This document shows positions 1-9,919 of a stretch of DNA of 51,185 bases, piece after piece. The number at the start of each line of letters is the position of its first letter. Positions within the stretch are counted from its first letter, which is position 1. The stretch comes from Spirogloea muscicola (Eukaryota; Streptophyta; Zygnematophyceae; Spirogloeales; Spirogloeaceae): assembly GCA_009602725.1 (NCBI GenBank), contig WELB01000398.1, positions 1 through 51,185 of the forward strand, read 5' to 3'. A model generated the notes under the pieces. The model made no database searches. It worked only from the letters and a program-made list of their open reading frames with translations, and was not told the origin of the DNA. Position numbers and translations under genes: made by a program.

Positions 1-54
1 TAAACCCTAAACCCTAAACCCTAAACCCTAAACCCTAAACCCAGAACCCTAACC
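1..54. repeat. Terminal telomeric repeat, (CCCTAAA)n
   Basis: Six perfect units of TAAACCC are followed by two degenerate ones. This is the Arabidopsis-type plant telomere sequence, in the orientation expected at a left chromosome end. The array runs directly into a broken DNA polymerase coding region. Because the window starts here I cannot see whether the array is longer. Confidence 0.92.
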
Positions 55-2418
55 TCGCTGCCACTCTCTACTGAGGACAAGACGTTGACCTCGTCTGCTG
101 AGCTCCTGATTATCGCTTTCTTTACCGTCCTCACTCTTTGCGCTAGCTTACCGCTCATCGAATTTAGCATCACCTTTAGGACCTCCCTAAAGACGGGCTG
201 TATGCGCTGCTATAAGACCTCTTCCAAGCGTCTTGCTGTTCCTTCATCTCTATCAGCTTCGAGAAGGTCCTCTTGAATATGTCGCTCCTGCTCGTAGGCC
301 AGTATATCCCGTTGTAGATCTTGGGCTTGACACCATGTGACATTAGCTGCTGCTCTATTTCTATGCTTGTAATATGGCATCTTATTGGTCGGTCCGATCT
401 CCAGTTCAAAGATAAGAGCTCCTTTCTCAAGGGCACTATGTTGTCGCTAGGCTGCTTAGGTATATACACATCGTAGACTCCTATATGTCCAGGGACAAAC
501 CTATGTGCAGGCAGAGGATTTCCAACAGGGAACTTATTGTTCATCATAACCAAGGGGTAGTGACTGACCTTGTCTATGACTATGATCTCCTTGCCCTTGC
601 AGTCCTGATCAAATATCTCCGCTCTCCCTTCTATTGTTGCCCTCCTAACCTGCTGGTCTTCTTGGTAGTCCAAGATGGGGATACTATCTATACCCGCTCT
701 GTTAAGGTCCTCCTTGAACCTCTTGTACATCATGCTAGGCAAGGTAATTTCGCAATAGATATCCAGGTCTGTTGCGAGCATAAGAGCGCTCCTAGTCTTG
801 AAGTACAACTCTGCCAAACATTCTAGATCCTTCAGTGAATAAGACAGTATTTTGTGCCAATTCTTCTCTAGATACTCCGTCAGAGATCCATTTATGTATG
901 CAGACTGCACTACGTCGTGGTTCAGCTCCTCCTTGACCTTTGCACATCTAAAACTCTCGCACGCTTTCCTGAGGCTCCCGCTAACAAACCTGCTAAGATC
1001 TTTTACTTGGAAGCCTTGCAAGCATATCATAAGTATCGAATATCTTGAGAATATCTCACCCCTGTGCCAAGCGTGGTTCTTGCTAGCAGCATTGAGAAGA
1101 AGATAATTGTCAAACCTGCTGTAGTTAAAGCCTACAAGATAGTGCACACATCCCTTCTTAACCGGAGCGTTATGCACGATGTACTGTATGAAGTCTCTCT
1201 CTACTGCGTGCTCATCTGGGTTCCCCATCTTAAACCTCCTGTCTATAATATTACCAAGGCTGTCAACTACGGCTACAGAGTACGCATACGGCATCATCTC
1301 TAGCGTGTCTTTGCTCCACACTGTCTCAAAGTCGAAGGAAAAGTACCTCCTATTAGATGGCCTGCTCTTACGCCTGCGGTAGCTGTTCATCCTTCCCTGA
1401 TATCAGCTGCGACCTTATCTCCCTGTCCGATAGCTTCTCTCCTGGCAAGAGTATCCGTCCTGTGGGTTTGCACATGTACTCATGTGGCTCTCTCTTCTTA
1501 GCAATTATATGCTGTGATGCCCATCCTTGAGCAATAGTGATATGTCAGATGACCCTTTGCCGTGGAGCAGCCGCGGCTTCTCGATATCTACATGGAGTGT
1601 GTAGTCGCTGATGTGCCCCGTGTCTTTGTCCACAGCAGACACCACAAGGTCGACAACATCTTCGTAGACGTCTAGTCTTTGCATAATGATTCTCTATCTT
1701 GTGGATATCCCACACGCCTATAAAGCCTCTCCCTAGCCTTATGTTATCCCGCATTATATCGGGGTAGAAGCCTATGTGCAGGCTGTCTGCTACGCACCTC
1801 AGTAGACAGTCGCCATCGTCTGCTGGCCCACTCTTCTTCACCTCGTAAAAGACGACATCAGACTTGCCTGATCCACCCTCATTCTTTCTGCTGACATGGA
1901 CTATAATCATGCCAAAATCTAGTGCACACATAGTCATCAATTCTACGATGTCACCATAACCATCAAATATGTCGAAAGACCTCCCGTTCTCTGCGTCCAA
2001 TATGTTCTGTAAGACCCAGTCCCAGCCCTCCCTTTCTATGTCCCTCTTAGGCATAGATATGAATGTAGTCCTATTTCTTGTGCTAACAAAGCCGAGTGTC
2101 AGCCCTGTCGCGGTGTACCCCTCTGTTTGGTCAGCTGTGTGTATTGCTGACCTGACTATTATCAAGAATTCTTCGTTTAAAGATGGGAGAGCCTGATCTG
2201 CCTTTGTTAAAGGTAAGCCTCGTTGGCCCTCTGATCGACCTCTCTACAGTGTACACATACTTCCCATCAAACTCGTAAATTTGAGTGTGGACATCCTGTA
2301 CCGGCCTTGTAGGTGCCCAGTACTGCTCAGCGTACTGCCTGTTCTCGTTCCGCAGGTCCTCTAGCTGAGGTTGGAGCCGTAAAATCTGCTGCTCGAGGAA
2401 CAGCCGTGTGCCTGCCAT
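52..2418 (-). pseudogene. Decayed protein-primed family B DNA polymerase (polinton/linear-plasmid type), truncated by the telomere
   Basis: Three overlapping minus-strand reading frames form one ancestral gene. 2418-2131 holds the start ATG and a coiled N-terminus. 2165-1545 holds a GDCLLR..ADSL segment that may be an OTU-like module (tentative). 1390-176 holds the exonuclease and start of the polymerase domain. In the 404-codon frame I see ExoI (D20-F-E22), ExoII (N89-Y-S-R-F-D94), a viral-type VKDLSRF segment, ExoIII (Y184-x3-D188), an RRATIEGRAEIF segment and PolA (D273-KVSHYP). Motif B, KVMLNSMSGK, lies past the 404-codon stop in another frame at about 140-175. The frame then reaches telomeric repeat, so motif C (DTDS) is absent. 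At least four frame changes (near 2190, 1680, 1470-1400 and 197) show it is non-functional unless they are assembly errors. A selfish linear element of polinton-like virus or linear-plasmid type is the likely source. Which one cannot be settled without capsid or terminal-protein neighbours, and none are visible. Confidence 0.85.
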
Positions 2419-2515
2419 TGCTGGCTAAAATTGAGAGCACAAAGTCGTTGCTATCAGTTTGAGATGTCAGATCCAGTCATAAGACTGCTCCCTGTCAGGC
2501 CAAGACCGTCAATAT

Positions 2516-2570
2516 GGCCTGCTCCTAAAGAGCCTATGACCCTAAACCTGGCCTGCTCCTAAAGAGCCTA
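2516..2570. repeat. Direct repeat pair beside internal telomeric tract
   Basis: The same 21-base sequence (starting GGCCTGCTCC) occurs at 2516-2536 and 2550-2570, separated by 13 bases that contain one CCCTAAA-like unit. It looks like slippage or subtelomeric duplication at the inner border of the polymerase relic. Confidence 0.7.
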
Positions 2571-2611
2571 AACCCTAAACCCTAAACCATAAACCTAAAC
2601 CCTAAACCCTT
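2568..2611. repeat. Interstitial telomeric repeat
   Basis: About six CCCTAAA units, two of them degenerate, in the same orientation as the terminal array. With 1-54 this encloses the polymerase relic between two telomeric tracts. Confidence 0.88.
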
Positions 2612-2663
2612 AAGTCCCACTTCACATAGGGTTATTCTTCGCGTAGTCCCACTAGCTTTTGCC

Positions 2664-2720
2664 CGAACATTGTATTGCCTTGATTTGGCCTTTCATTCCG
2701 TTCGCCCGCTCACCTTCTCC
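2664..2720 (+). repeat. Degenerate LINE tail C
   Basis: Matches, with many changes, the sense of the tail that starts TGCCTGAACAATGTAT and ends in a GCGC-rich CCTTCTCC. It is the oldest-looking of about ten copies in the window. Confidence 0.6.
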
Positions 2721-2969
2721 CGCTCATTGTAACCGCCGTTGATATCCATAACGCATGAATTGGATTAGTCTCTCACGATGTTGTACCGCTCCGCGTGGGT
2801 TGTTGCCAGCCAGGCACAGGCGGCGAAGGTGCCCCCTTGTTCGACAGCGTCAGTGAGTACGACGTCGAGGGAATAATGTCCCCTACAGTGTCACCTTCGC
2901 ATTCTGCATTCCGCAGGCATCAGTTGCATCCTGTAGAATGCGACTTTCGCTTAGGTTGCAGCGCTCGCA

Positions 2970-3202
2970 ACTCTTGCTCTTCATCAGCGTGCAGGGCGCG
3001 CTCTACGTCAGGCCACCGGCTCCCCGAGTTACCTGGTCGTATTTGCATGTGCTCACCTGTGAGTACCAATGTCACCCTGTTAATAAGGCACCTCAGCGTA
3101 GGGCTCCGTTTCATGTAGCCTTTTTTATCCTGCACTCGATTCTGCCTGAACAATGTATTTGCTTGAATTGGCCTCCCTTTTATTTTATGCTCTCCGCGCG
3201 CC
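2970..3202 (+). mobile_element. 5'-truncated LINE 3' end, tail C
   Basis: Closely parallels 25680-25930 over its whole length: TTCATCA.CGTGCAGGGCGCGC, a mutated protein C-terminus region (3030-3085), ATGTAGCC, CTGCACTCGA.TCTGCCTG, then tail C. The coding part no longer reads cleanly, so this is an older copy than the one at 25.7 kb. Confidence 0.7.
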
Positions 3203-3260
3203 TTCACTCTTCTGCAGAGCACTTGCTTCGCCGGCGCGTTGCCCCGTTACCAGAATCTTT

Positions 3261-3307
3261 AAAGGCTTGTATTGGCCTCCATTTCAAATTTATGCGCACC
3301 CCGCGCC
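3261..3307 (+). repeat. Partial LINE tail C
   Basis: Contains the diagnostic TTGGCCTCC core and the GCGC.CC end, but lacks the first third of the tail. Confidence 0.6.
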
Positions 3308-3339
3308 TTTGTGAACGTCGAGGAAGGAGAATTTTGTGT

Positions 3340-3600
3340 GTTTGAAACAAACGTTGGCCAAGCGGCCAAGTACAAAGGCAAGGACATCTAAAGATCTACA
3401 TAGACTACAGCAGATTGACCCGCTCGGTTACCACGGGTCAAAACATAAAGGTCACTAATCGATGCATGTATACTAGATGCCAGAAACGAAGCCCTTCTGC
3501 CACCAACTAGAGCTCGCCCAGCTTCCTGGTGCAAGGCACTAGCCTGAAGAAAGTGCTCGCCCATTGAGGATAGGGGCTGGAACAGCCAGCAGCCCAAAAG
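3340..3600 (-). mobile_element. 5'-truncated LINE 3' end, tail B
   Basis: On the minus strand, 3597-3420 encodes the conserved C-terminus (ALHQEAGRALVGGRRASF, then SDLYVLTRG). It is followed by the tail-B sequence CTTTGTACTTGGCC. A tail-A hairpin segment (GCCCATTGAGGATAGGGGCTGG) overlaps its 5' side at 3560-3605, so the copy is nested in, or joined to, another fragment. Confidence 0.8.
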
Positions 3601-3743
3601 GAATCAACGAAGGACGAGAGAGGGCACGCTGCAAACAGGCCGAAACTCGTCGTCGCAAGAGCGACAGATATGCAGCTGGCAAGCCCATCTCAGCCGGAAA
3701 CACATCTCGAGGAAGGAGGCGAGGCCCAAGGAAGAGGCAGGGG

Positions 3744-3822
3744 GAGAAGGCGCGCGGGGCGCATGAAATGGAATGGAGGCCAATTCAAGCCCGATACATT
3801 GTTCAGGCAGAATCTAGGGCAG
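3744..3822 (-). repeat. LINE tail C (antisense)
   Basis: Near-complete copy of tail C read on the minus strand. It has the core GAGGCCAATTCAAGCC and ACATTGTTCAGGCAG as seen on the plus strand. Confidence 0.75.
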
Positions 3823-4288
3823 GAGGCAGAGCGCCCCGGCGGGTGGGAAGCACGAGGAGCGGTCGACCGACGATGGGCGGTCCATCCGGGGGTGTCGGAC
3901 CCCCGTCTGGGCCGAGGCCCTGGGCCGCCGACGGCGAGATTCAGGCCAAGGGGGACGACACAACGGCGAGAGGGCGAGGCAGCGCGCGCGGAGTGGCGTC
4001 CGGAGCGGGCCGTCGCCTGGCCTGCCTCCGCCGGGGGCCCAACCCCCCCCCCCCGCAGGCTCCTTTCCCGCCTCCCCTCCGCCGTCGTCAGGCCCCTCGG
4101 CCCCGCGCTGCCGGAGGCCCCTCGGCCGGCTGGCCCGGCCCCCTGCCGGCTGCTCGACGCGCACTCGCGGCACCTCCCAGCCCCCTTCTCGCCTGCAGCC
4201 CCCCGCGCGGGCCCCCTCCTGCACTGCAGCATGGCCCTGCCACCACCCACGCTGCCTCCCCCGCCAGTCCTCCGCCCCCGGCCTTAGG

Positions 4289-7200
4289 ATGACCGAGCCC
4301 GCCCGCGGTGGCTACTGGAAGCCGCAGTGGCCCCAACAACACCACTCCGCCCTCCGAGCTGCGCCCCCCTCCGGAGGCCCCCGCAGCAGCGCCGGCGCCA
4401 GCGCACGCTGGCCTCCTCTCTTCGCTGAGCCCCTCAAGCGTGGCTCGCGGGTGCCCTCGCTCTCCCGCCCTCCCTTCCTGCTCCTCGTGCTCCTCGTCCT
4501 CGCCCTATCCGCCTGGAGCCACTACCGCCACTGGGCTCCCGGCCTCCTCGCCCACTCAGAGGTTTGCAGACACTTTGCATAGCCAAACCCCCTGCGCCAC
4601 CTCCCGCCCACTGGAATTCCTTACCCCAGCTCCACTGCAGACAGACCTTGATGGCCTTGATGGAAAACAGCCAAGCTTTGGACTGTTTGGCTGGTCGCAG
4701 CTTGTCCAACTCCTGATTGCCCGCTGGTAGCAGCTCCATGTGAAGCTTCCCAGACCCATCCCAGTTGTCGTGCTGCTGGTGCTGGCAGGGCGAGATCAGT
4801 GACGAGCTTGAATTACCGCTTGACACGGGCTCATTCAGGCTGACCCTTCAGGTTCTGGCAAGGTGAGACATTTGCCATATCTGGCACATCTCTCGAGCTG
4901 CATATGGTTCTGCGCTGCAGGTAGAAGTGTGCGCACTTGTGATGCAAGCATATTGAGCCTGCTTGAGCATCGCTTGACATGGCCTGAGAGTATATTGTTC
5001 TCCTCCTCGCTTCCAGTGAAGGGGCACCATATCTTCAAAAGCTCCTCAGGAGTCTGAGTGTAGCCAACTATGATACGGATAGGTGCGACCTGGAGATCTA
5101 TGTCAGCCCAAGTGGGCGTGAAGTGGAGGTGCGATATTGTACAGCGAGCTCTTGTTGTTCACTTTGAGAAGGAAGAGTCCCTGGCTTTAGCACTGCAGCT
5201 CTCTCACCACAATGCTGTCATGCCTCTCTTAAGGCCCACTGCAAAGACAGCCCTCGTTCTGGACGCGTCCCGTCTATTGGCTGATATCTCTGATCTGGTG
5301 AGCAGAGGTACAAGTCTCGACAGGTCCTGGACCTTCTCAGGAATTTCACCTGGCTGCACGGAGACTTGAACATCAAGTATTGGCACCAATCAATGGCTGG
5401 CGAGCCCCTCTGGCTGGAAGATTGGTGGCCTGGTCAGAGGGACTACGTACTGCTTTTAGCTGATTCTTTTGTCCTATCTCCCCATTATTATGTCTTTGTA
5501 AAGCAAGCTGTGCTGGCTTACCACTATAGCCGTACCACCAAGACTCCAAGGGTGTACGGCATCTCCTTGGAGCAAGTAGGGCGGATGCAAGGTGTACGTC
5601 CTTCCTCTCTCAAGCAACTTCTCTCAGTCAGCTGCTTGCCTCACTTTACTGCTGATATCTTGGTCTACTCTTGTGCATTTGGAGTTGGAAGTGTATATAA
5701 GTGCTATCCGACGTGAACGCAGGGATGACATGAAGACCAGTACTGAAGACCACTACTTTTGAACGGCCTTTCTGATACCCCTGTGCTCCTGGGTTGGTCT
5801 GCAGAGGAGTATGCAACGGGCAACGCAACCAGCTCCCTTTTCTTGCTGCAGAAGATAAGCCGGGGTGCTCAAGTGCTGTTCCCTGAGACATGGCTTGACT
5901 TCAGGACGTGGTTTGAGTCTCAACATTTCGACCTTGAGGTTGACATGCTTGCAGACGAGGCACCTGTCTTCGCCTGCAAAGACAGGTGGCTATCTCGATA
6001 TGCTGAGTACCTTCACTCTCACGGCGCCTATAGCCTCTACCTTGACGAGCCTTCAAGGTGCCTCGGACAGGACCATGCCGCTACAATTAGCCTGGTTTCG
6101 TCTGTGTCTCCCACCCAGTTGCAACATAGACGCTGTCTGTGTTGAATTAAGCTGCTGCTGTTTCTGACACTGCCATGCGTTGGTCAAACGGTGGCACCAA
6201 ATTGATTATGACATGCTCTGACAGCCTGCATCCAAGCACTCTGCCAGTGTCTGATGGTCTGACTGAGGTACTTGCTAGTCCTGCAAGCGGAATGGCCAGG
6301 AAATGGCCTCTGGGTTTTCCAAGGGTCCAGTCTTTGATGCAAATAAGGGGAAGTTGCTGTCAGGCTGGTCTGAGCACATGCAAATGTCTCACTGCAGGAA
6401 GATGTTGAGCGTTGTCCAAGAACAGATCGATGGAGCAGACCCTGAAGAAGATGTCAGTGAAGCAACAAATCTGCTGGTCCAACGAAACAATCTCATTGGT
6501 GCACCAACAGAGAAGTGGCCGGCTGTCAATGAGATGCAAACCTATGACTACTGTTATCATAGGTGATGTGCATCATACAATATCACAACAGCTCATCAAG
6601 TGCTGTTTGAGACTACTTACAAGCTTGGTGACTGGCATGCACTTCGCCTCCTCTGCTGCCTAGGGATCAGGGCTGGGGAAGGAAAAGCCTGGATTGACCT
6701 CTGCCGACAGGGTGCAACTGTGGTCCTATATGAGCTGTGACAGTGGGAAAGTAGTTTTCACTGCAGCATCTCAACAGCATATCAGCACTAGTGGCAGTGT
6801 AGCCTTTCAGTCTTCTGAGGTGCTTGTAAGGTCGAAGCATGCTCCCCTGTCTTTGCATCACTGGTTGCTGATTGTGCTTGCTCTCTCGGCAGGGTTGAAA
6901 GGGGATCTCTCGCTGTCACAGACTCAGACCTAGCAGAAATGCTAGCACACATTCAAGTGAACAACACAGTTGTCTCCGTAACAGCAAATGCAGGCTTTGA
7001 GGTTTGCATCTGTCCCTCTGGCATTCGTTTTCCTCATCCTTCAGTGTCCCTGGCTCTGCAATGCCTTAAATCATGCTCTTACCAAAAGTCCTGAGCTTCT
7101 TGGAAAAAGCTCTCCAGCAGAGTGTCCCTGAAACTAGAGATCCGGTATGACTAGCTGTCGGTGTGGCCCGAGAATATGCACATCAAGGGCGCCCTGCGAC

Positions 7201-8985
7201 CTTGCACCTTGCTATTCCATGGCAAGGCAGTGGCACTCTAGAACTGGCCGCTTTTTGAGTGCTCTCACCAGTTGAGCTGCCCTCGGCATCCATTTGAGGG
7301 CCTACAGATTGTCGAGCACTCTATGTCGGCTCCAAGTGTCTTGTGTGACGGGCTTGAGTAGGGGATAGCTCTGCCACATATGGCTGTAGCATGCCATTCT
7401 TTCAAACTTCTGCAGTCTGGTCTTTGCTGTCAAACTTATGCTTCAATGTATGCTGCAGGATGTGCTTCAAAACTTTCTTTGTTATGCCCGTGGACTGCGA
7501 ATTCGCAACTACTTCATCATTGCCTTTGAGGACAAGCTTGCCAAAAAGTTGGCTGGGGAAGGCCACCCTGTCTTCTTTCCTAAGGATGTCCTGAGTCAAA
7601 TTGACCAAACAGGACTATCGTATGGGTGAATACTTCATACCTGACTTTTTTGGTTGATGTGCAATATCAGCTGACCCAGCCGTCTTGCTGGCATTGAAAA
7701 AGCGGATCTCCGTGGAGTGATTATGGCGTGCAATGCCAATGTCTTGTTTGGCAGCACATATGAGTACTACCTGCTGGTGCTTGAGAGGACCAAAATCGTG
7801 GGGCAGATCCTGCACAGGGGCTTCAATGTGCTCCTGGCGGACACAGATTCTGTCTGGCTTTCCAATCCCTTCCAGCACCTGTCTGATGCTCGGGTTGACG
7901 TCTTTGGGCAAGTGAGCACACAGGCCAAAGCATTGATGATTGATTGCCTTGCCTTGCCTTTGCTGAGAGTTCCAAAGGCGTGCGGAGATTGGGCCATACT
8001 TTGATGATGCTCTCTGCTTACAGCAAGAAGTGATTGCTCGTGTCAGCACAGCTATCATTGAAACAAAGGGCTGTCTTCATGCAAGAAACTGATAGGAGCA
8101 CTGTTGACGTGAATGGAACGGGGACTTTGGCCTTACACTGGTGGCTCCTAGAACCCACCACGGGGGACTGTCTCTCACAGTGCTGTTTGGTCGCTGTTCC
8201 TCAGGTGGAGCCTTCGGGCGACTTATGCGGGGGTTTCTTATACCTGCGCAATTGCAGAGCCGTGATTGAGCTGTGGGACAGAGTGCAAGCACGGTATGAA
8301 GGACTGGTGACCAGGATCACAGCGCAGATGAAGCTCATAGCTGACCCGGCAAAGAAGGCATCCTGGCTCATGGACCACAGGTGAGGCCTGGCGCCTGGCC
8401 AGCGGATGGCAGTGGCTGCAGTCACGTCCAAGCACACGGCAGCTTGCCACAGTTGCTGCTGAGTCCAAGACGTGGTGCTGTGAGGCACGCTTGTGAGGTG
8501 CCCTTGGATGCATTGCCATTGACGTGCCAAGGTGCCATCCTTGAGTACCATGCTGCACCTGACTTCGTGGCTTCTGATCAGTAGCAAGCTGCGATCAGGG
8601 AAGTTGCAAGCAGCGTACCTGAAGGCCATCCAGTAATTGTCGTGCCTGGCTGATGGGCAGGGACGAGCACGAGCAGAAATACTTGAATGAGGAGCTGCGG
8701 GGGTCGAACGGGACAGTGCGGTGGCGACGGCTGGATCGCAACTTGTTTCCATCGGGCCAGTTCTACTTTCTGGACCGGTCTGTGCAGGCCGCGGGCGTGA
8801 TACCGGTTGTGATCCACAACAACTGGATCATCGGGAAGGAGGCCAAGGTGGCCAGGTTCAAGGAGTTCCACCTGTGGAAGATCCGGGATGCGGACATGGG
8901 CTGCCCGTGTGCGCGATGCGGGGAGGAGGATGAGGAGGAGGAGGAGGAGGAGGAAGAGGGTGGGCGAGGCAAGCGGAGGAGGTAA
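4289..8985 (+). CDS. Putative two-domain type II membrane glycosyltransferase, multi-exon
   Basis: Exon 1 (4289-4561) encodes a cytoplasmic tail and one membrane segment, PPFLLLVLLVLALSAW, typical of Golgi type II enzymes. Exon 2 ends at 4862. Exon 3 (5017-5128) gives a GAPYLQKLLRSLSVANYD..DLEIYVSPSG start of a GT2-like fold. Exon 5 (5341-5575) has RDYVLLLADSFVLSPHYY and YGISLEQ, the region plant GT2-like proteins show as LLLEDD..SPYYY; here the acidic pair reads AD. About 5760-6060 carries GAQVLFPETW. A second module follows: NNTVVSVTANAGFE (to 7001), DVLQNFLCYARGLRIRNYF (from 7459), VLLADTDSVWLSNPF (a DXD motif, near 7835), GGFLYLR (near 8230), and a last exon 8662-8985 with FPSGQFYF and VIHNNWIIGKEAKVARF, then an acidic/basic tail. 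The second module resembles GT77 nucleotide-diphospho-sugar transferases. No stop or new start between the modules is obvious, so I call one fused gene. Two adjacent genes remain possible, and several internal exons are uncertain. Substrate unknown; likely cell-wall or glycoprotein glycosylation in the Golgi. Confidence 0.62.
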
Positions 8986-9258
8986 CGCAGGAGGAGAGTT
9001 TCCGTGGTTTTGGAACAAACGAAGGCCGAAATGGCTAAGTGCTCTGGAGTGAGATCGTGTGTTAGAAAGAAATGTAGGCCAAAAGGCTCTGGAGTGGGAA
9101 GGGGAGGTCGCGGAAACAAGCGGTGGGGCCTCTCGGGCATGGGCAGCAGCGCCCCGAGAAGACGACGTCGGGAAGGAGGGGGTGTTAAAGGGACCGGCGG
9201 CGGGGAAGGAGAAGAAGCAAATGTCCGGAACGGCGGGGACGGTCAGCGAGAGAGAGGG

Positions 9259-9346
9259 AGAGAAGGCGCGCGGGGCGCATGAATTGAAAGGGAGGCCAAT
9301 TCAAGCCAATACATTGTTCAGGCAGAGTCGAGTGCAGACTAAACAA
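9259..9346 (-). repeat. LINE tail C (antisense)
   Basis: Complete tail-C copy. A partial sense copy follows 15 bases later at 9361-9411, so the two form an inverted pair. Confidence 0.75.
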
Positions 9347-9360
9347 GAGGGAGGGAGGCT

Positions 9361-9411
9361 CAATTTGGCCTCCCTTTCGGTTCCATGTGCACCGCGCGCG
9401 CCTTCTCTCGG
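9361..9411 (+). repeat. Partial LINE tail C (sense)
   Basis: TTGGCCTCCCTTTCGGTT.. to CGCGCGCGCCTTCTCTC, lacking the upstream ACAATGTAT part. Confidence 0.65.
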
Positions 9412-9529
9412 TCAAAGGAAAGCCAGCTCGGGCCGGATGGGCAAAAGGGGGAAGGGGACCCCGGCGCTGGCTGGCTGAGGCCCGCGCGCCTCTGTTGGCG
9501 GAGCCGAAAGAAGAAGTGGCACTCCCAAT

Positions 9530-9840
9530 GGGGGCAAGGGCTGCGAAAAGCCAGCCCAAAAAGAATTCAAAGCCGAAAGGGGCGGGGATATCTTCAATGG
9601 GCGAGCACTTACCCCGGGCGTCGCACCCTCGTGCCGGCAGAGCCCTCGCTGCTGCCTCTGGCTCTGGTCAGGGGACCCACTTCAACGAGCCTAGCCTCTC
9701 CGACCTGCGGCTGCTTAGCAGAGGTTACTGAGTGATTCGTAGCTGTTGTGTTTCTTAGCGCTTCCCCTGGCCCCCTTCTCGTATTCTGTTCATTCTTTAT
9801 CGGGCTGGTTTTTTCCAGCCCCTATTCTCAATGGGCGAGC
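9530..9840 (+). mobile_element. 5'-truncated LINE 3' end, tail A
   Basis: Codons up to the stop at about 9731 read AGRALAAASGSGQGTHF, then SDLRLLSRGY-stop. Tail A follows: GCGCTTCCCCTGGCCCCC, a GGGCTGG..CCAGCCCC hairpin at 9803-9826, then CAATGGGCGAGCACTT. A separate hairpin unit (GGGCTGCGAAAAGCCAGCCC, 9538-9557) lies just upstream. The tail ends about 80 bases before the start codon of the next gene, so it may supply part of that gene's promoter or 5' leader. Confidence 0.82.
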
Positions 9841-9919
9841 ACTTGTGTTCCTACTTCTGCTGGCCAGCCCTGACCGGGCTCTGCTGCCCGTTGCCGGGCC
9901 CGACCCCCCCCCCCCATCT

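Noticed and set aside
3564-4292. Several 130-240 codon open frames in GC-rich sequence
   Set aside because: All frames on both strands are open because of base composition; they overlap repeat tails and show no family signature.
9746-9919. An upstream start for the Golgi-type protein
   Set aside because: The added residues are the translation of LINE tail A; the ATG at 9920 places the membrane anchor normally.
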